Shown here: positions 18,731-27,359 of the stretch, piece after piece
Layout: the number at the start of each line of letters is the position of its first letter
Position numbering within the stretch: position 1 is the stretch's first letter
From: Natrarchaeobaculum aegyptiacum
GTDB taxonomy: Archaea > Halobacteriota > Halobacteria > Halobacteriales > Natrialbaceae
Direction of reading: 5' to 3'
Assembly: GCF_002156705.1 (NCBI RefSeq)
Contig: NZ_CP019893.1
Location: forward strand, 992,001 to 1,056,000
DNA: 64,000 nucleotides
The notes under the pieces: generated by a model
Told to the model about the DNA's origin: nothing
Seen by the model: only the letters and a program-made list of their open reading frames with translations
Database searches by the model: none
Translations under genes and position numbers: made by a program

Positions 18731-19729
18731 TCACTCCGTCGTGCCCTGCTGCCGTCCGTCGGCACTGCCGATCCCGGGGACGGCGACGCGGCGCTCGACG
18801 CGGTCCATCAGGTTCGTCGCCGAGAGGACGATTCCGATGTAGACGATGGCCAGCAGCGTGAAGATCGGCGTGTACTCGAACGTCGACGAGGCGATCCTGC
18901 TCGCCCGGTAGTACAGTTCTGGCACCGTGATGAATCCGGCCAGCGAGGAGTACTTGATCAGGTAGACCAGTTCGTTCGTCCACGCCGGAATCGCGTACCG
19001 GAGCGTCTGTGGAAGCACGACGTGGCGAATGCCCTCGAGTTTCGAGAGGCCGATCGCCCGCGCGGCGGTCAGCTGTCCGTCGTCGACGCTCTCTAAAGCC
19101 CCACGGATGTACTCGGCCTGATAGGCCGAGCCGTTGATCGTGAAGCCGATGATGGCGATCCAGAAGGCGTAGTCGGGGACGAACCCATGGCCGACGACCT
19201 CCATGTCGTTGAGCCAGATCGGCAGGTACGGCGTGTAGTAGAGGACGAACAGCTGGGCGAGCAGCGGCGTCCCACGGATCAGTTCGGTGTAGGTGAGCGA
19301 GAGCCACCGGAACGGGCCGCCGTAGACCCGGAGCACCGCTACCGGCACGGCGATGAAGAAGCCGAGGACGATCGCGACCGACGTGATGACGACCGTGTAC
19401 CACGCACCGGTCGCCAGCGCAGGGCCGATGTCGATCGCGAGTGCGAGCCCGTCGACGAACGCGGCGGGCCACTCGAGCGGGATGTGAACGGGACCGAGCG
19501 CGATCACCGACCCCTCGAGCGTCTCGGCGACGGCCTCGAGCGGTGCCGACGAGAGAAACGGCTCGCCCTCGCCGGGGCCAAACCCCGTGCGAGAGAGCGC
19601 GAAGTCGTACACCCAGCGAACGAGCAACCAGGCCCAGAAGAGAGCGAGCGCACCCACTAACAGGCGTTGCTCGAGGTCGACGCTCGAGGCGCGGAGCCGT
19701 TCGAGGCCGAGGCCCTTCGAGACGCTCAT
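18731..19729 (-). CDS. Polar amino-acid ABC transporter, permease (HisM/GlnP type)
   Basis: 332-residue integral membrane subunit. An N-terminal helix and a long extracellular segment precede the five-helix HisMQ core, which holds GAWYTVVITSVAIVLGFFIAVPVAVLRVYG, LSLTYTELIRGTPLLAQLFVLYY and the EAA loop SAYQAEYIRGALESVDDGQLTAARAIGLSKLEGIRHVVLPQTLR that docks the ATPase. It is the last gene of the leftward four-gene importer, 51 bp after the ATPase. With the second permease at 20578-21504 it should form the heterodimeric membrane channel. Confidence 0.92.
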   Translation of the reverse strand: MSVSKGLGLERLRASSVDLEQRLLVGALALFWAWLLVRWVYDFALSRTGFGPGEGEPFLSSAPLEAVAETLEGSVIALGPVHIPLEWPAAFVDGLALAIDIGPALATGAWYTVVITSVAIVLGFFIAVPVAVLRVYGGPFRWLSLTYTELIRGTPLLAQLFVLYYTPYLPIWLNDMEVVGHGFVPDYAFWIAIIGFTINGSAYQAEYIRGALESVDDGQLTAARAIGLSKLEGIRHVVLPQTLRYAIPAWTNELVYLIKYSSLAGFITVPELYYRASRIASSTFEYTPIFTLLAIVYIGIVLSATNLMDRVERRVAVPGIGSADGRQQGTTE

Positions 19730-19780
19730 CGACGCGCGGTCACCTCCTGACAGGAACTGGACTCGCCGGGGCGACAGGCG

Positions 19781-20581
19781 TCAGTCATGGCTGATGCTCT
19801 CGAAGAACCGCTTCGTTCGCTCGTGTCTGGGGTCGTCGAACATCCGGTCCGGCGGGCCGCGTTCGACGATCTCGCCGCCCTCGAGGAAGGAGATGCTCGA
19901 GGCGGCCCCGCGGGCGAAGCGCATCTCGTGGGTGACGACGACCATCGTCATCCCATCGTCGACGAGTTCGCGCATGACCGCGAGCACCTCGTTGCTGAGT
20001 TCGGGATCGAGTGCGCTCGTCGGTTCGTCGAACAGCATCACCTTGGGGTCCATCGCGAGTGCGCGGGCGATGCCGACGCGCTGTTTCTGTCCGCCCGACA
20101 GCTGTGCCGGGTAGGAGTCGGCCTGATCCCCCAGTCCGACGCGCGCGAGTTCGGCGTCTGCGCGGTCGCGCGCCTCCGCCTCGCCCATTCCGCGGACCTT
20201 CTGCAGGCCGAGCATGACGTTCTTGCGAGCAGTGAGGTGCGCGAAGAGGTTGATGTCCTGGAACACCATCCCGATCTGCTGGCGGATCTCGTCCGGGTCG
20301 GTGTCGCCGGTCACCTCGACGTCGCCGAGGAAGATGTGCCCCTCGTCGACCTCCGTCAGGCGGTTGAGACACCGCAACAGCGTCGACTTGCCGCTGCCGC
20401 TGGGGCCGACGAGCACCTCGACGTCGCCGCGGCCGATCTCGAGGGAGACGCCGTGGAGGACGCGCTCGTCGCCGTAGGACTTGTAGACGTCGTCGATCCG
20501 CAACAGCGGCTCGGTTCGATACTCCGTCCCTGTCTCCGTCTCGGTGTCGGTCGCGTCTGTCGTCGGTTCGGTATCGGTCAC
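19781..20581 (-). CDS. Polar amino-acid ABC transporter, ATP-binding subunit
   Basis: 266-residue ATPase that powers the importer. Walker A is GPSGSGKST, the Q-loop is in GMVFQDINLF, the signature is LSGGQKQR, Walker B is VMLFDEPTSALDP and the switch His is in VVTHEM. These are the features of the GlnQ/HisP family. An acidic, Thr-rich N-terminal extension of about 25 residues precedes the domain. It starts with GTG at 20581, which overlaps the stop of the upstream permease (GTGA), indicating translational coupling. Confidence 0.95.
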   Translation of the reverse strand: MTDTEPTTDATDTETETGTEYRTEPLLRIDDVYKSYGDERVLHGVSLEIGRGDVEVLVGPSGSGKSTLLRCLNRLTEVDEGHIFLGDVEVTGDTDPDEIRQQIGMVFQDINLFAHLTARKNVMLGLQKVRGMGEAEARDRADAELARVGLGDQADSYPAQLSGGQKQRVGIARALAMDPKVMLFDEPTSALDPELSNEVLAVMRELVDDGMTMVVVTHEMRFARGAASSISFLEGGEIVERGPPDRMFDDPRHERTKRFFESISHD

Positions 20582-21504
20582 GCTGTCTCACCCGGAATCG
20601 CGAATCTGTGGCTCAGGTAGTCGAGCAGCCGGTTCGTGCCGAAGGTCAGCACGAAGTAGACCAGGCTGATGAAGACGATTACTTCCAGCACGGCCGACGT
20701 CTCCTGAATGAAGAGGTCGTGGCCGCGCTTGAGCAGTTCGCCGAGGCCGATCGCAAACGCGATCGACGTGTCTTTCAGCACGATCGTGAACTCGTTCTGG
20801 AAGCCGGGGACGCTCCGACGCATCGCCTGGGGGACCATCACGTGTCGGATCGCCTCGAGTCGGCTCATCCCGATCGAGCGGGCGGCCTCCATCTGGCCGT
20901 CGTCGATGCTCTGGAGTGCTCCGCGAAAGATCTGTGACTGGTAGGCCGCGCTGCGGAAGCCGAGCGCGAGCGTCGCCGCGAGGAACGCCTCGGGGACTTC
21001 CGCCGGCACGGGAACCGGCGTCGATGCGAACATCACCTCGAGTGCACGTCGGACGAATTCGGCCGCGTCGAGGATGGGACCGATCGGGAGCACGAAGTAC
21101 GTAAAGATCATGATCACCAGGATCGGCGTGCCCCGGATCAGGACGCCGGCTTTCCTGACGAACGCCCGTGAGTACCCCGACCCGTACACCTCGATCGCCC
21201 CCGCGGGGAAGCCAGCGAGAAAGCCGAGCAGGATGCTCGTCAGCGTCAGGGCGACCGTGATCGCCGCCCCCCACAACAGGTAGTCTGCGTTGTCGAGGAC
21301 GAACTCCACGTTATCGACGGCGGACTCCCAGTCTTCGCCGAGATAGGTCGTGGCGTACTCCTCGAGCAGCGAGGCCTCGAGCGGCACGGCCGCTGTCGAG
21401 AGCAGTGAGGGGTCGAACGCCGTCGACGCGGCAACCCCGGTGATCGCCGACCACAGCGAAAGCGCCGCGACGACGGTAGACGGTACGACGAGTTCACCTG
21501 CCAT
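20578..21504 (-). CDS. Polar amino-acid ABC transporter, permease (HisQ/GlnP type)
   Basis: 308-residue membrane subunit paralogous to the permease at 18731-19729. After an N-terminal helix and about 50 extracellular residues comes the HisMQ core: YLLWGAAITVALTLTSILLGFLAGFPAGAIEVYG, VLIRGTPILVIMIFTYFVLP and the EAA loop AAYQSQIFRGALQSIDDGQMEAARSIGMSRLEAIRHVMVPQAMR. It lies directly after the binding-protein gene (11-bp gap) and overlaps the ATPase start by 4 bp. The two different permeases imply a heteromeric channel. Confidence 0.93.
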   Translation of the reverse strand: MAGELVVPSTVVAALSLWSAITGVAASTAFDPSLLSTAAVPLEASLLEEYATTYLGEDWESAVDNVEFVLDNADYLLWGAAITVALTLTSILLGFLAGFPAGAIEVYGSGYSRAFVRKAGVLIRGTPILVIMIFTYFVLPIGPILDAAEFVRRALEVMFASTPVPVPAEVPEAFLAATLALGFRSAAYQSQIFRGALQSIDDGQMEAARSIGMSRLEAIRHVMVPQAMRRSVPGFQNEFTIVLKDTSIAFAIGLGELLKRGHDLFIQETSAVLEVIVFISLVYFVLTFGTNRLLDYLSHRFAIPGETA

Positions 21505-21515
21505 GACCGGTCAGG

Positions 21516-22346
21516 TTACTCGTCGAACCACTCCCGGGTGATGTCGTCGTACTGGCTCGACTCCCGGACGGCCGTGATCCCCTCGCTCAGTGCCTGCTGG
21601 AGGTCGTCCTCGCCCTGTCGGACGCCGAAGCCGTACTCTTCGCCGGTCTCGAACGTGAACGCGATCTCGACGTCGCGGTCGTCCGCGAACGACTCGGCGA
21701 CCGGTTCGTCGATGACGATCGCGTCGAGAGTCCCACGCTCGAGTTCCTCGATCGCGAGGACGTAGTTGTCGTACGAATCGTAGTCGCCCTCGTCGATCAG
21801 TCCCTCCCCGATCAGTTCGTCCTCGACGATCCCCTCGCCGGTCGTCCCTGACTGAGCGCCGACGTTGTGGCCCTCGAGGTCGGCCAGTTCCGCGGGCTGG
21901 ACGTCCCCGCCGGTCTGGACGAGCACCGTCTGGTCTGCGCTGTAGTACGGGTCGCTGAACGCGATCGTCTCCTCGCGCTCCTCGGTGATCGTCATCGCCG
22001 CCGCGATGACGTCGATGTTCTCGTTCTCGAGAGAGGGGATCAGGCCGTCGAACTCGATCTCCTGCCAGCCGGCGAGTTCGTACTCGGTCTCGTCGATCAC
22101 CGCCTCGAGCAGGTCGATGTCGAAGCCGACGAGTTCGCCGTCGATGACCATCTCGAACGGCTCGAAGCCGGGTGCCGTGCCGGCGACGATCTCGTTGTTT
22201 TCGTCGTCGTCACCGCCATCGGCTGTATCGTCGTCACCGTCGTCTGCGTCCTGAAGACAGCCAGCCAGGCCGACCGTTGTGATACCTGCTGCACCGGATA
22301 GTTTCAGGTACGTCCGCCTGTCGAATTGTCTCGTCTGGTCCACCAT
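21516..22346 (-). CDS. Amino-acid ABC transporter substrate-binding lipoprotein
   Basis: 276-residue periplasmic-type binding protein, first gene of the importer operon. The N-terminus has a twin-arginine motif (DRRTYLKLSG), a hydrophobic stretch and a lipobox LAGC near residue 30, so it is probably Tat-exported and lipid-anchored. An acidic Asp-rich spacer follows. The mature part has the SBP-family-3 pattern: GFEPFEMVIDGELVGFDIDLLEAVIDE, IPSLENENIDVIAAAMTITEERE and GAQSGTTGEG. This family binds polar or charged amino acids; the exact ligand is not readable. Start ATG 22346. Confidence 0.93.
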   Translation of the reverse strand: MVDQTRQFDRRTYLKLSGAAGITTVGLAGCLQDADDGDDDTADGGDDDENNEIVAGTAPGFEPFEMVIDGELVGFDIDLLEAVIDETEYELAGWQEIEFDGLIPSLENENIDVIAAAMTITEEREETIAFSDPYYSADQTVLVQTGGDVQPAELADLEGHNVGAQSGTTGEGIVEDELIGEGLIDEGDYDSYDNYVLAIEELERGTLDAIVIDEPVAESFADDRDVEIAFTFETGEEYGFGVRQGEDDLQQALSEGITAVRESSQYDDITREWFDE

Positions 22347-22353
22347 TGTCTAC

Positions 22354-22366
22354 GTGGTAGTACCAC
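22354..22366. promoter_or_regulatory. Operator-like palindrome of the amino-acid importer
   Basis: GTGGTAGTACCAC is a perfect 6+1+6 inverted repeat. It lies between the TATA box (22373-22383) and the binding-protein ATG at 22346, where a bound repressor would block the polymerase start. The regulator is not identified. Confidence 0.55.
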
Positions 22367-22372
22367 GGAACT

Positions 22373-22383
22373 GGTTTATAGGT
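22373..22383 (-). promoter_or_regulatory. TATA box of the amino-acid ABC operon
   Basis: On the minus strand the sequence reads CCTATAAACC, about 27-37 bp before the binding-protein ATG. A second A/T-rich run (TCTTAACC/TTTAAATC) just upstream could be the BRE or part of the divergent pit promoter. Confidence 0.55.
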
Positions 22384-22540
22384 TAAGATTTAAACCGCTG
22401 TTCCGGATGGCCGAGCAATAATTTACTTCGGTCACGGCGATCGAATCGACCGCTCCGGTTCGGGCCGATCGATCCACCCATCTCGAGTGACAGTTCGCTG
22501 TCGGCACACACTTGTACTGGCCGCTGTAACCCCCGGGTAG

Positions 22541-23740
22541 ATGGTCGAGATCGCGACGATCGCGACGTTCCTGATCGCCGCCGTCGCCAGCATGTTCATG
22601 GCGTGGGCGATCGGGGCGGGCTCGAGTGGGTCGACGCCGTTCGCGCCGGCGGTCGGGGCCAACGCGATATCTGTGATGCGGGCAGGGTTTCTGGTCGGCA
22701 TCCTCGGATTCGCCGGTGCGGTGCTCCAGGGGATGAACGTCTCCGAGACGATGGGCGAAGACCTGATCGGTGGGGTGGTCCTCTCGCCGTCGGCGGCGAC
22801 GATCGCGCTCGTCATCGCGGCGACGCTCGTGGCGATCGGGATCTTCACTGGCTACCCGATAGCGACGGCGTTCACGGCGACCGGGGCCGTCATCGGCGTC
22901 GGACTCGCCATGGGTGGGGACCCGGCGTGGTCGACCTACACGGAGATCGCCGCGATGTGGATTCTCACGCCCTTCGTCGGGATCGCACTCGCCTACGTCA
23001 TCGCTCGAGCGCTCCGTGACGAACCCCTCCCGGAGCGCTACGTGATGATCGGACTGGCTGGGCTCGTCGGCTTGCTCGTCGCCAACATCGAGTTCGCGGT
23101 GCTCGGGTCGGACGGCGATGGGGCGTCGCTGGCGGAAACGATTGGCTCGCTGTTACCGGTTCCCGCCGTCGTCGGCATCGTGATCGGGACCGTGGGGATG
23201 ATCCTCCTGTGGGTCGTTCCGACGGCGCTGGCGGTGCGCAACGATCCGGAACGCGCCCAGCGACGGTTCCTGCTGGTGATGGGTGGACTCGTTGCGTTCT
23301 CCGCGGGCGGCAGTCAGGTCGGGCTGGCGATCGGCCCGCTCGTGCCCCTATCCGGCGACATCGGCTTGCCGATGCTCGCGTTGCTCTTCGGCGGCGGCGT
23401 CGGACTCCTCGTTGGCTCGTGGACCGGCGCTCCCCGGATGATCAAGGCGATCTCACAGGACTACTCCTCGCTCGGCCCACGCCGGTCGATCGCCGCGCTC
23501 ATCCCCTCGTTCGCGATCGCGCAGGCAGCGGTGCTCTTTGGCATCCCGGTCTCGTTCAACGAGATCATCGTCAGCGCGATCATCGGCAGTGGGTACGCCG
23601 CGAGTGGCTCCGGCGGGGGCGTCAGTGCCCGCAAGATGGGCTACACCGTCCTCGCGTGGATCGCCTCGCTGACGGGCGCAATCCTCATCGCCTTTACCGG
23701 CTACTGGACGTTCTCACTCGCAGTCTCGTCGCTCTTCTAG
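22541..23740 (+). CDS. Inorganic phosphate transporter, PiT family
   Basis: 399-residue membrane permease expected to import phosphate with a cation. Two inverted PiT repeats can be seen. The N-terminal one has MAWAIGAGSSGSTPFAPAVGANAISVMRAG and the C-terminal one has FSAGGSQVGLAIGPL and SFNEIIVSAIIGSGYAASGSGGGVSARKMG. The paired G-A-N-(D/A) signature regions are modified, the first Asn lying in VGANAIS. About 10-11 membrane segments are predicted. Divergent from the amino-acid importer; ATG at 22541. No phoU-like partner gene adjoins it. Confidence 0.9.
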   Translation: MVEIATIATFLIAAVASMFMAWAIGAGSSGSTPFAPAVGANAISVMRAGFLVGILGFAGAVLQGMNVSETMGEDLIGGVVLSPSAATIALVIAATLVAIGIFTGYPIATAFTATGAVIGVGLAMGGDPAWSTYTEIAAMWILTPFVGIALAYVIARALRDEPLPERYVMIGLAGLVGLLVANIEFAVLGSDGDGASLAETIGSLLPVPAVVGIVIGTVGMILLWVVPTALAVRNDPERAQRRFLLVMGGLVAFSAGGSQVGLAIGPLVPLSGDIGLPMLALLFGGGVGLLVGSWTGAPRMIKAISQDYSSLGPRRSIAALIPSFAIAQAAVLFGIPVSFNEIIVSAIIGSGYAASGSGGGVSARKMGYTVLAWIASLTGAILIAFTGYWTFSLAVSSLF

Positions 23741-23792
23741 ACGGGCGACGCACATCGAACGGGCTTTACCCCATCAGTGACCAAATCGGCAC

Positions 23793-24524
23793 ATGGACGT
23801 GGCCGAGGATCCGTTCGACTCGAGTCTCGACGGCGACGACACCGTCCAGTGGCGACGCGACGCCTCGAACTCGTGGACGGTTCGCCTGCTGTGGTCACTC
23901 GGCGTCGGTACCTTCCTCGCGATGATCAGCATCGTCGTCTTCTGGCGCTTCTACGACATCGCCCGGCAGACCGACGCCGGGATCGCCGTCCTCGCCGTCC
24001 TCGCACTCGTCGCACTGACACTCCTCGTGCTCGCAGTCGTCCCCAGCGCCCCGCGACGGCTCGCCAACCGCCTCTCTGTGGAGCGCGTGAGCGAACGCGG
24101 GCTGGATCGGATCAGCCACGCGGCAGCGGGCACGCTCGTGATGGGGCTCGTCATCGGGCTCCTGATGGCCGCCGGGAGACTCGCCGCCCACGACGGAGCG
24201 TTCGGCGAAATTGGTGACGGACTGTTCACCGGCATCGCGGCGCTCTCCCTGCCGCTGGCGCTCGTCGCACTCGCGTTCGCTTCGTTCGCGAGTTCTCGCG
24301 GCGCGATCGACTGCGAGGAAGGCGTCCTCTACGTCGACGAACCTGACCAGGCGATCGACCTCGAGTACGTCGTCAACGCCTCGAGCAGGGAGATCGGCGG
24401 AGCGACCTACGTGAAGCTCACCTACGCACGACCCGACAACACGTACGTCCCGGGCCCGCGACGCCTGATGGTCCCGCCGGAGATCGCGAGGGAACTCGAG
24501 CGAACGGTCGCCCAGACGTCGTGA
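23793..24524 (+). CDS. Haloarchaeal four-helix membrane protein, function unknown
   Basis: 243 residues. An acidic N-terminus (about 30 residues) precedes two membrane helices (LWSLGVGTFLAMISIVVFW and AVLAVLALVALTLLVLAVVPS), then two more (GTLVMGLVIGLLMAAG and IAALSLPLALVALAFASF). The C-terminal soluble part (about 175-243) is a small beta-rich domain similar in style to PH-like domains of membrane proteins. No family motif is recognised. It lies 52 bp after pit on the same strand. Confidence 0.65.
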   Translation: MDVAEDPFDSSLDGDDTVQWRRDASNSWTVRLLWSLGVGTFLAMISIVVFWRFYDIARQTDAGIAVLAVLALVALTLLVLAVVPSAPRRLANRLSVERVSERGLDRISHAAAGTLVMGLVIGLLMAAGRLAAHDGAFGEIGDGLFTGIAALSLPLALVALAFASFASSRGAIDCEEGVLYVDEPDQAIDLEYVVNASSREIGGATYVKLTYARPDNTYVPGPRRLMVPPEIARELERTVAQTS

Positions 24525-24608
24525 CTGTGGGTGCTGCGTCCCGGATCGAAAAGTGACCACCTCGACGATTCGCCACCAGCCGCGCTCAAAAGAGAGCGAC
24601 GAGAGAAC

Positions 24609-25994
24609 TCACCCGCTCGAGTCGCCCGCCTCGTCTGCGACCGCCTCGTCGGTCCCCGACTCCACCTCGAGTTTCTGGAGCCGAGCTTTCATGATGCGGG
24701 TGTTCTCGACGGTCTCGACGGTGATGCGGACGCCGTCGTAGGTGATCTCCTCGCCTTCCTCGACCAGCCGACCGGCGCGATTGAAGATGAAGCCGGCGAT
24801 GGTTTCGAACTCCTCGCCTTCCGGCAGGTCGATCTCGAGAGCCTCGTTGACGTCCTCGATGTTGACCTCGCCGCGGACCAGAATTGTTCGCTCGTCGAGG
24901 TCCTCGATCGGGAGTTCCTCGCCGCCCTCTAAGATCTCGCCGACGATCTCCTCGACCATGTCCTCCATCGTGACCAGTCCTTCAGTGGTGCCGAACTCGT
25001 CGATGACGATCGCCATGTGGAGGCGGTTTTCGCGCATCTCGGTGAGGAGTTCGTCGACGTTCTTCGACTCGGGAACGTGCAGCGTCGGCTGGATCAGGTC
25101 GTCTAGCTCGAGGTCGTCGTCGGCTTCGCCGTAGTTCAGGTCCCGGACGAGGTCGCGAATGCGGACGACGCCGAGGATGTTGTCGAGGCTCCCGTCGTAG
25201 ACGGGGATCCGGCCGTGACCGCTCTGGATACAGGTCTCGATCGCCTCGTCGATGTCGGCGTCTTTCGGGACGGCCGTGACGTCGAGTCGCGGTGTCATCA
25301 CCTCCTTGACGATAGTGTTGTTGAACCGGAAGATCCGCTGGAGCATCTCGTGTTCTTCTTCCTCGAGGACGCCTTCGCGCTCGCCGGACTCGATCATCTC
25401 CTGGATCTCGTCGCGGGTGACGTAGGGGGTCTCGATCGCGCCCGTCGAGCCGGTCAGACGGTTGACCTGCCGGGTGAGGTAATCGAAGAGGACGATGAGC
25501 GGAAAGAGCAGGTACTCGGTCGCCTTCAGCGGCTTCGAGATGCGGACCGCCCACGACTCGGTATTCTCGACCGCGTAGGACTTGGGGACGCTCTCGCCGA
25601 AGAGGAGCACGATCGCGGTGATGCCGAACGTCGCGAGGACGACCGCAGTCAGGCCGCCGAAATAGAGGCCGAGGAGGGCGGTCGCGATCGACGACATCGC
25701 GATGTTGACGATGTTGTTCCCGACGAGGATCGTCACGAGCAGGCGGTGGGGGTCGTCCTTGAGCCGTTTGACGAGGGCGGCCCCCTCGACGCCGTCCTCG
25801 ACCATCCCCTCGAGGCGGTGGCGCGGCAGGTTGAACATCGCGATCTCCGACGAGGAGAAAAAGCCGGAGAGCGCGATGAGTACAGCGACTGCGAGCACGC
25901 CGAGAGCCGTCACCGTCGACTGGTCGACCTCGAGGCCGACCACGGGGACGTCGGCGGCCGCGAGCACCATCTCGAGGGGGAGCCAGAAGGCCAT
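24609..25994 (-). CDS. CNNM/DUF21 and CBS-pair transporter (CorC/HlyC family)
   Basis: 461-residue membrane protein. The N-terminal DUF21 (CNNM) transmembrane domain holds ALSGFFSSSEIAMFNLPRHRLEGMVEDG, VTILVGNNIVNIAMSSIATAL and FGESVPKSYAVEN (about 20-190). A tandem CBS pair follows (about 200-345: MTPRLDVTAVPKDADIDEAIETCIQSGHGRIPVYDGSLDNILGVV), then the CorC_HlyC domain (about 360-445). This family is linked to Mg/Co efflux or other cation handling; CBS pairs bind adenine nucleotides. The ATG at 25994 is preferred over the TTG at 25997. Confidence 0.92.
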   Translation of the reverse strand: MAFWLPLEMVLAAADVPVVGLEVDQSTVTALGVLAVAVLIALSGFFSSSEIAMFNLPRHRLEGMVEDGVEGAALVKRLKDDPHRLLVTILVGNNIVNIAMSSIATALLGLYFGGLTAVVLATFGITAIVLLFGESVPKSYAVENTESWAVRISKPLKATEYLLFPLIVLFDYLTRQVNRLTGSTGAIETPYVTRDEIQEMIESGEREGVLEEEEHEMLQRIFRFNNTIVKEVMTPRLDVTAVPKDADIDEAIETCIQSGHGRIPVYDGSLDNILGVVRIRDLVRDLNYGEADDDLELDDLIQPTLHVPESKNVDELLTEMRENRLHMAIVIDEFGTTEGLVTMEDMVEEIVGEILEGGEELPIEDLDERTILVRGEVNIEDVNEALEIDLPEGEEFETIAGFIFNRAGRLVEEGEEITYDGVRITVETVENTRIMKARLQKLEVESGTDEAVADEAGDSSG

Positions 25995-26147
25995 CAATGT
26001 CGTCCGTAGCGCCCGGATCGGTTAACAGTTTACCATTTTTCCGCGCGAGTGCAGGCCGTCGTTTCGTTCGACGACTCGAGTGGGGTCGATCCGGTCGGTG
26101 TCTCCGCGGACGATACGGTTATCCGACCGTTCGTCCAACGGTGGTCC

Positions 26148-26453
26148 ATGAGCGACGCTCCCGACCAGGATTCAGCGCCAGCGCTGACGCTGTATCGCCT
26201 GCAGGCCTGTCCGTACTGCGAACGCGTCGTCCGCGTACTCGACGACCTCGAGGTTCCGTACCACTCGCGGTTCGTCGAACCGATGCACTCCGACCGCGAC
26301 GTGGTCAAGCGCGTCGCCGGCGTGCGGACGGTGCCGGTGATCGTCGACGAGCGCACCGGCGTCACGATGGCCGAGAGCGCGAACATCGTCGACTACCTCG
26401 AGCGGACCTACGGTGACGGAGAGCGCCCGGCCAGCGGCGAGGTGAGTAGCTGA
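26148..26453 (+). CDS. Glutaredoxin/GST N-terminal domain protein
   Basis: 101-residue thioredoxin-fold protein with a CPYC redox motif (LQACPYCERVVRVLDDL, about residues 22-25). The cis-Pro strand VRTVPVIVD and the C-terminal helix ESANIVDYLERTY resemble the N-terminal domain of glutathione S-transferases. Haloarchaea use gamma-glutamylcysteine instead of glutathione, so it may reduce or bind that thiol. The ATG at 26148 gives the correct domain length. Its TGA overlaps the next ATG by one base (TGATG), implying co-translation with the redoxin-like gene. Confidence 0.85.
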   Translation: MSDAPDQDSAPALTLYRLQACPYCERVVRVLDDLEVPYHSRFVEPMHSDRDVVKRVAGVRTVPVIVDERTGVTMAESANIVDYLERTYGDGERPASGEVSS

Positions 26454-26965
26454 TGGTCGACTTCGAGGTCGTTGCCCTCGAGCCCACCGATCACCCGGAA
26501 TCTGGGGACGAAGCACCCGATTTCACCCGGCCGCTGGTCACCGACGAGTTCTGGGAAGACCGGTCGCTGTCGGGGCTCGCCAGCGAGGTCGACGGGCCGA
26601 CGATCCTCGTCTGTACGCCGATGATCGGCTCCTATCCCGGCACGTACGTCTGGGAGGAGCTACACGAGCGCGGCTGGCACGAAGAGGCCGGTGCCGTCGT
26701 CGGGGTGTCCATCTCGACACCGTACGCGATCAAACAGTTCCTCGAGACGACCGACTCCCCGTTCGCGGTGTTCAGCGACCCGCAGAACCGCGTCGCCGAA
26801 GAGTACGGCATCGTCAACGACCTGGACGGGATGGCGGGTCTCGACGAACCTCGACCAGCCGTGTTCGCCCTCGACGCGAACCTGACCGTCGAGACCGCCT
26901 GGGTCGCCGAGGAGTGGCCCGAGTTCCCGCCGTACGACGACCTCGAGAGCGAACTCGGGTTCTGA
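26453..26965 (+). CDS. Redoxin/peroxiredoxin-like protein lacking the peroxidatic Cys
   Basis: 170-residue AhpC/TSA-like fold: GDEAPDFTRPLVTDEF, GPTILVCTPMIGSYPGTYVWEELHERG, VVGVSISTPYAIKQFLE, SPFAVFSDPQNRVAEEYGIV and RPAVFALDANLTVETAWVAEEWPEFPPYDDLE. Active peroxiredoxins have P-x-x-x-T/S-x-x-C after the third strand. Here that Cys position is Gly (PMIGSYPG), and the only Cys comes earlier (VCTP). It may therefore be a binding or scaffold partner rather than a classical peroxidase, or use the shifted Cys. It is translationally coupled to the glutaredoxin-like gene. Confidence 0.8.
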   Translation: MVDFEVVALEPTDHPESGDEAPDFTRPLVTDEFWEDRSLSGLASEVDGPTILVCTPMIGSYPGTYVWEELHERGWHEEAGAVVGVSISTPYAIKQFLETTDSPFAVFSDPQNRVAEEYGIVNDLDGMAGLDEPRPAVFALDANLTVETAWVAEEWPEFPPYDDLESELGF

Positions 26966-27359
26966 CACGACATGCAGCGCGACATGTATCGAGCTACAGG
27001 CTGTGCCAACGGATATAGTGGCCTGAGACGCCCCAGAAGAGACACTCGAAGCGGGCGACACGAGCCAACGGAACGTCGACGAGGAGGACAATCTCTCGGT
27101 GGACGCCGTCACGCAACGACACGGCGCGTTCGGCGGTTTCGAGCCAGTTTCGATGGGTGGAGACGGCCAGGAAATACACGAGCGTGCGGGCCACGACACC
27201 GAGATGCTCGAGTCAGTCACCCGACGATCCGTTTTCCAGACCTCGAGCGTTACTGAGCGGATCGAGGGTACAGTACCTGCTCTCTCGAGTCCAGCAACGA
27301 AATATTTCTCGGAAGTGGTGTGTTTCGTGAGCGGACAGCTCTCGAGTGGCGGCCCAGGT
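26966..27359. other. 394-bp non-coding or decayed spacer
   Basis: No convincing gene. A 66-residue frame on the minus strand (26994-27194: LVYFLAVSTHRNWLETAERAV ... FECLFWGVSGHYIRWHSL) has good third-position G/C bias and protein-like composition. It could be a remnant or a small unknown gene, but it has no clear promoter or family. Confidence 0.4.
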
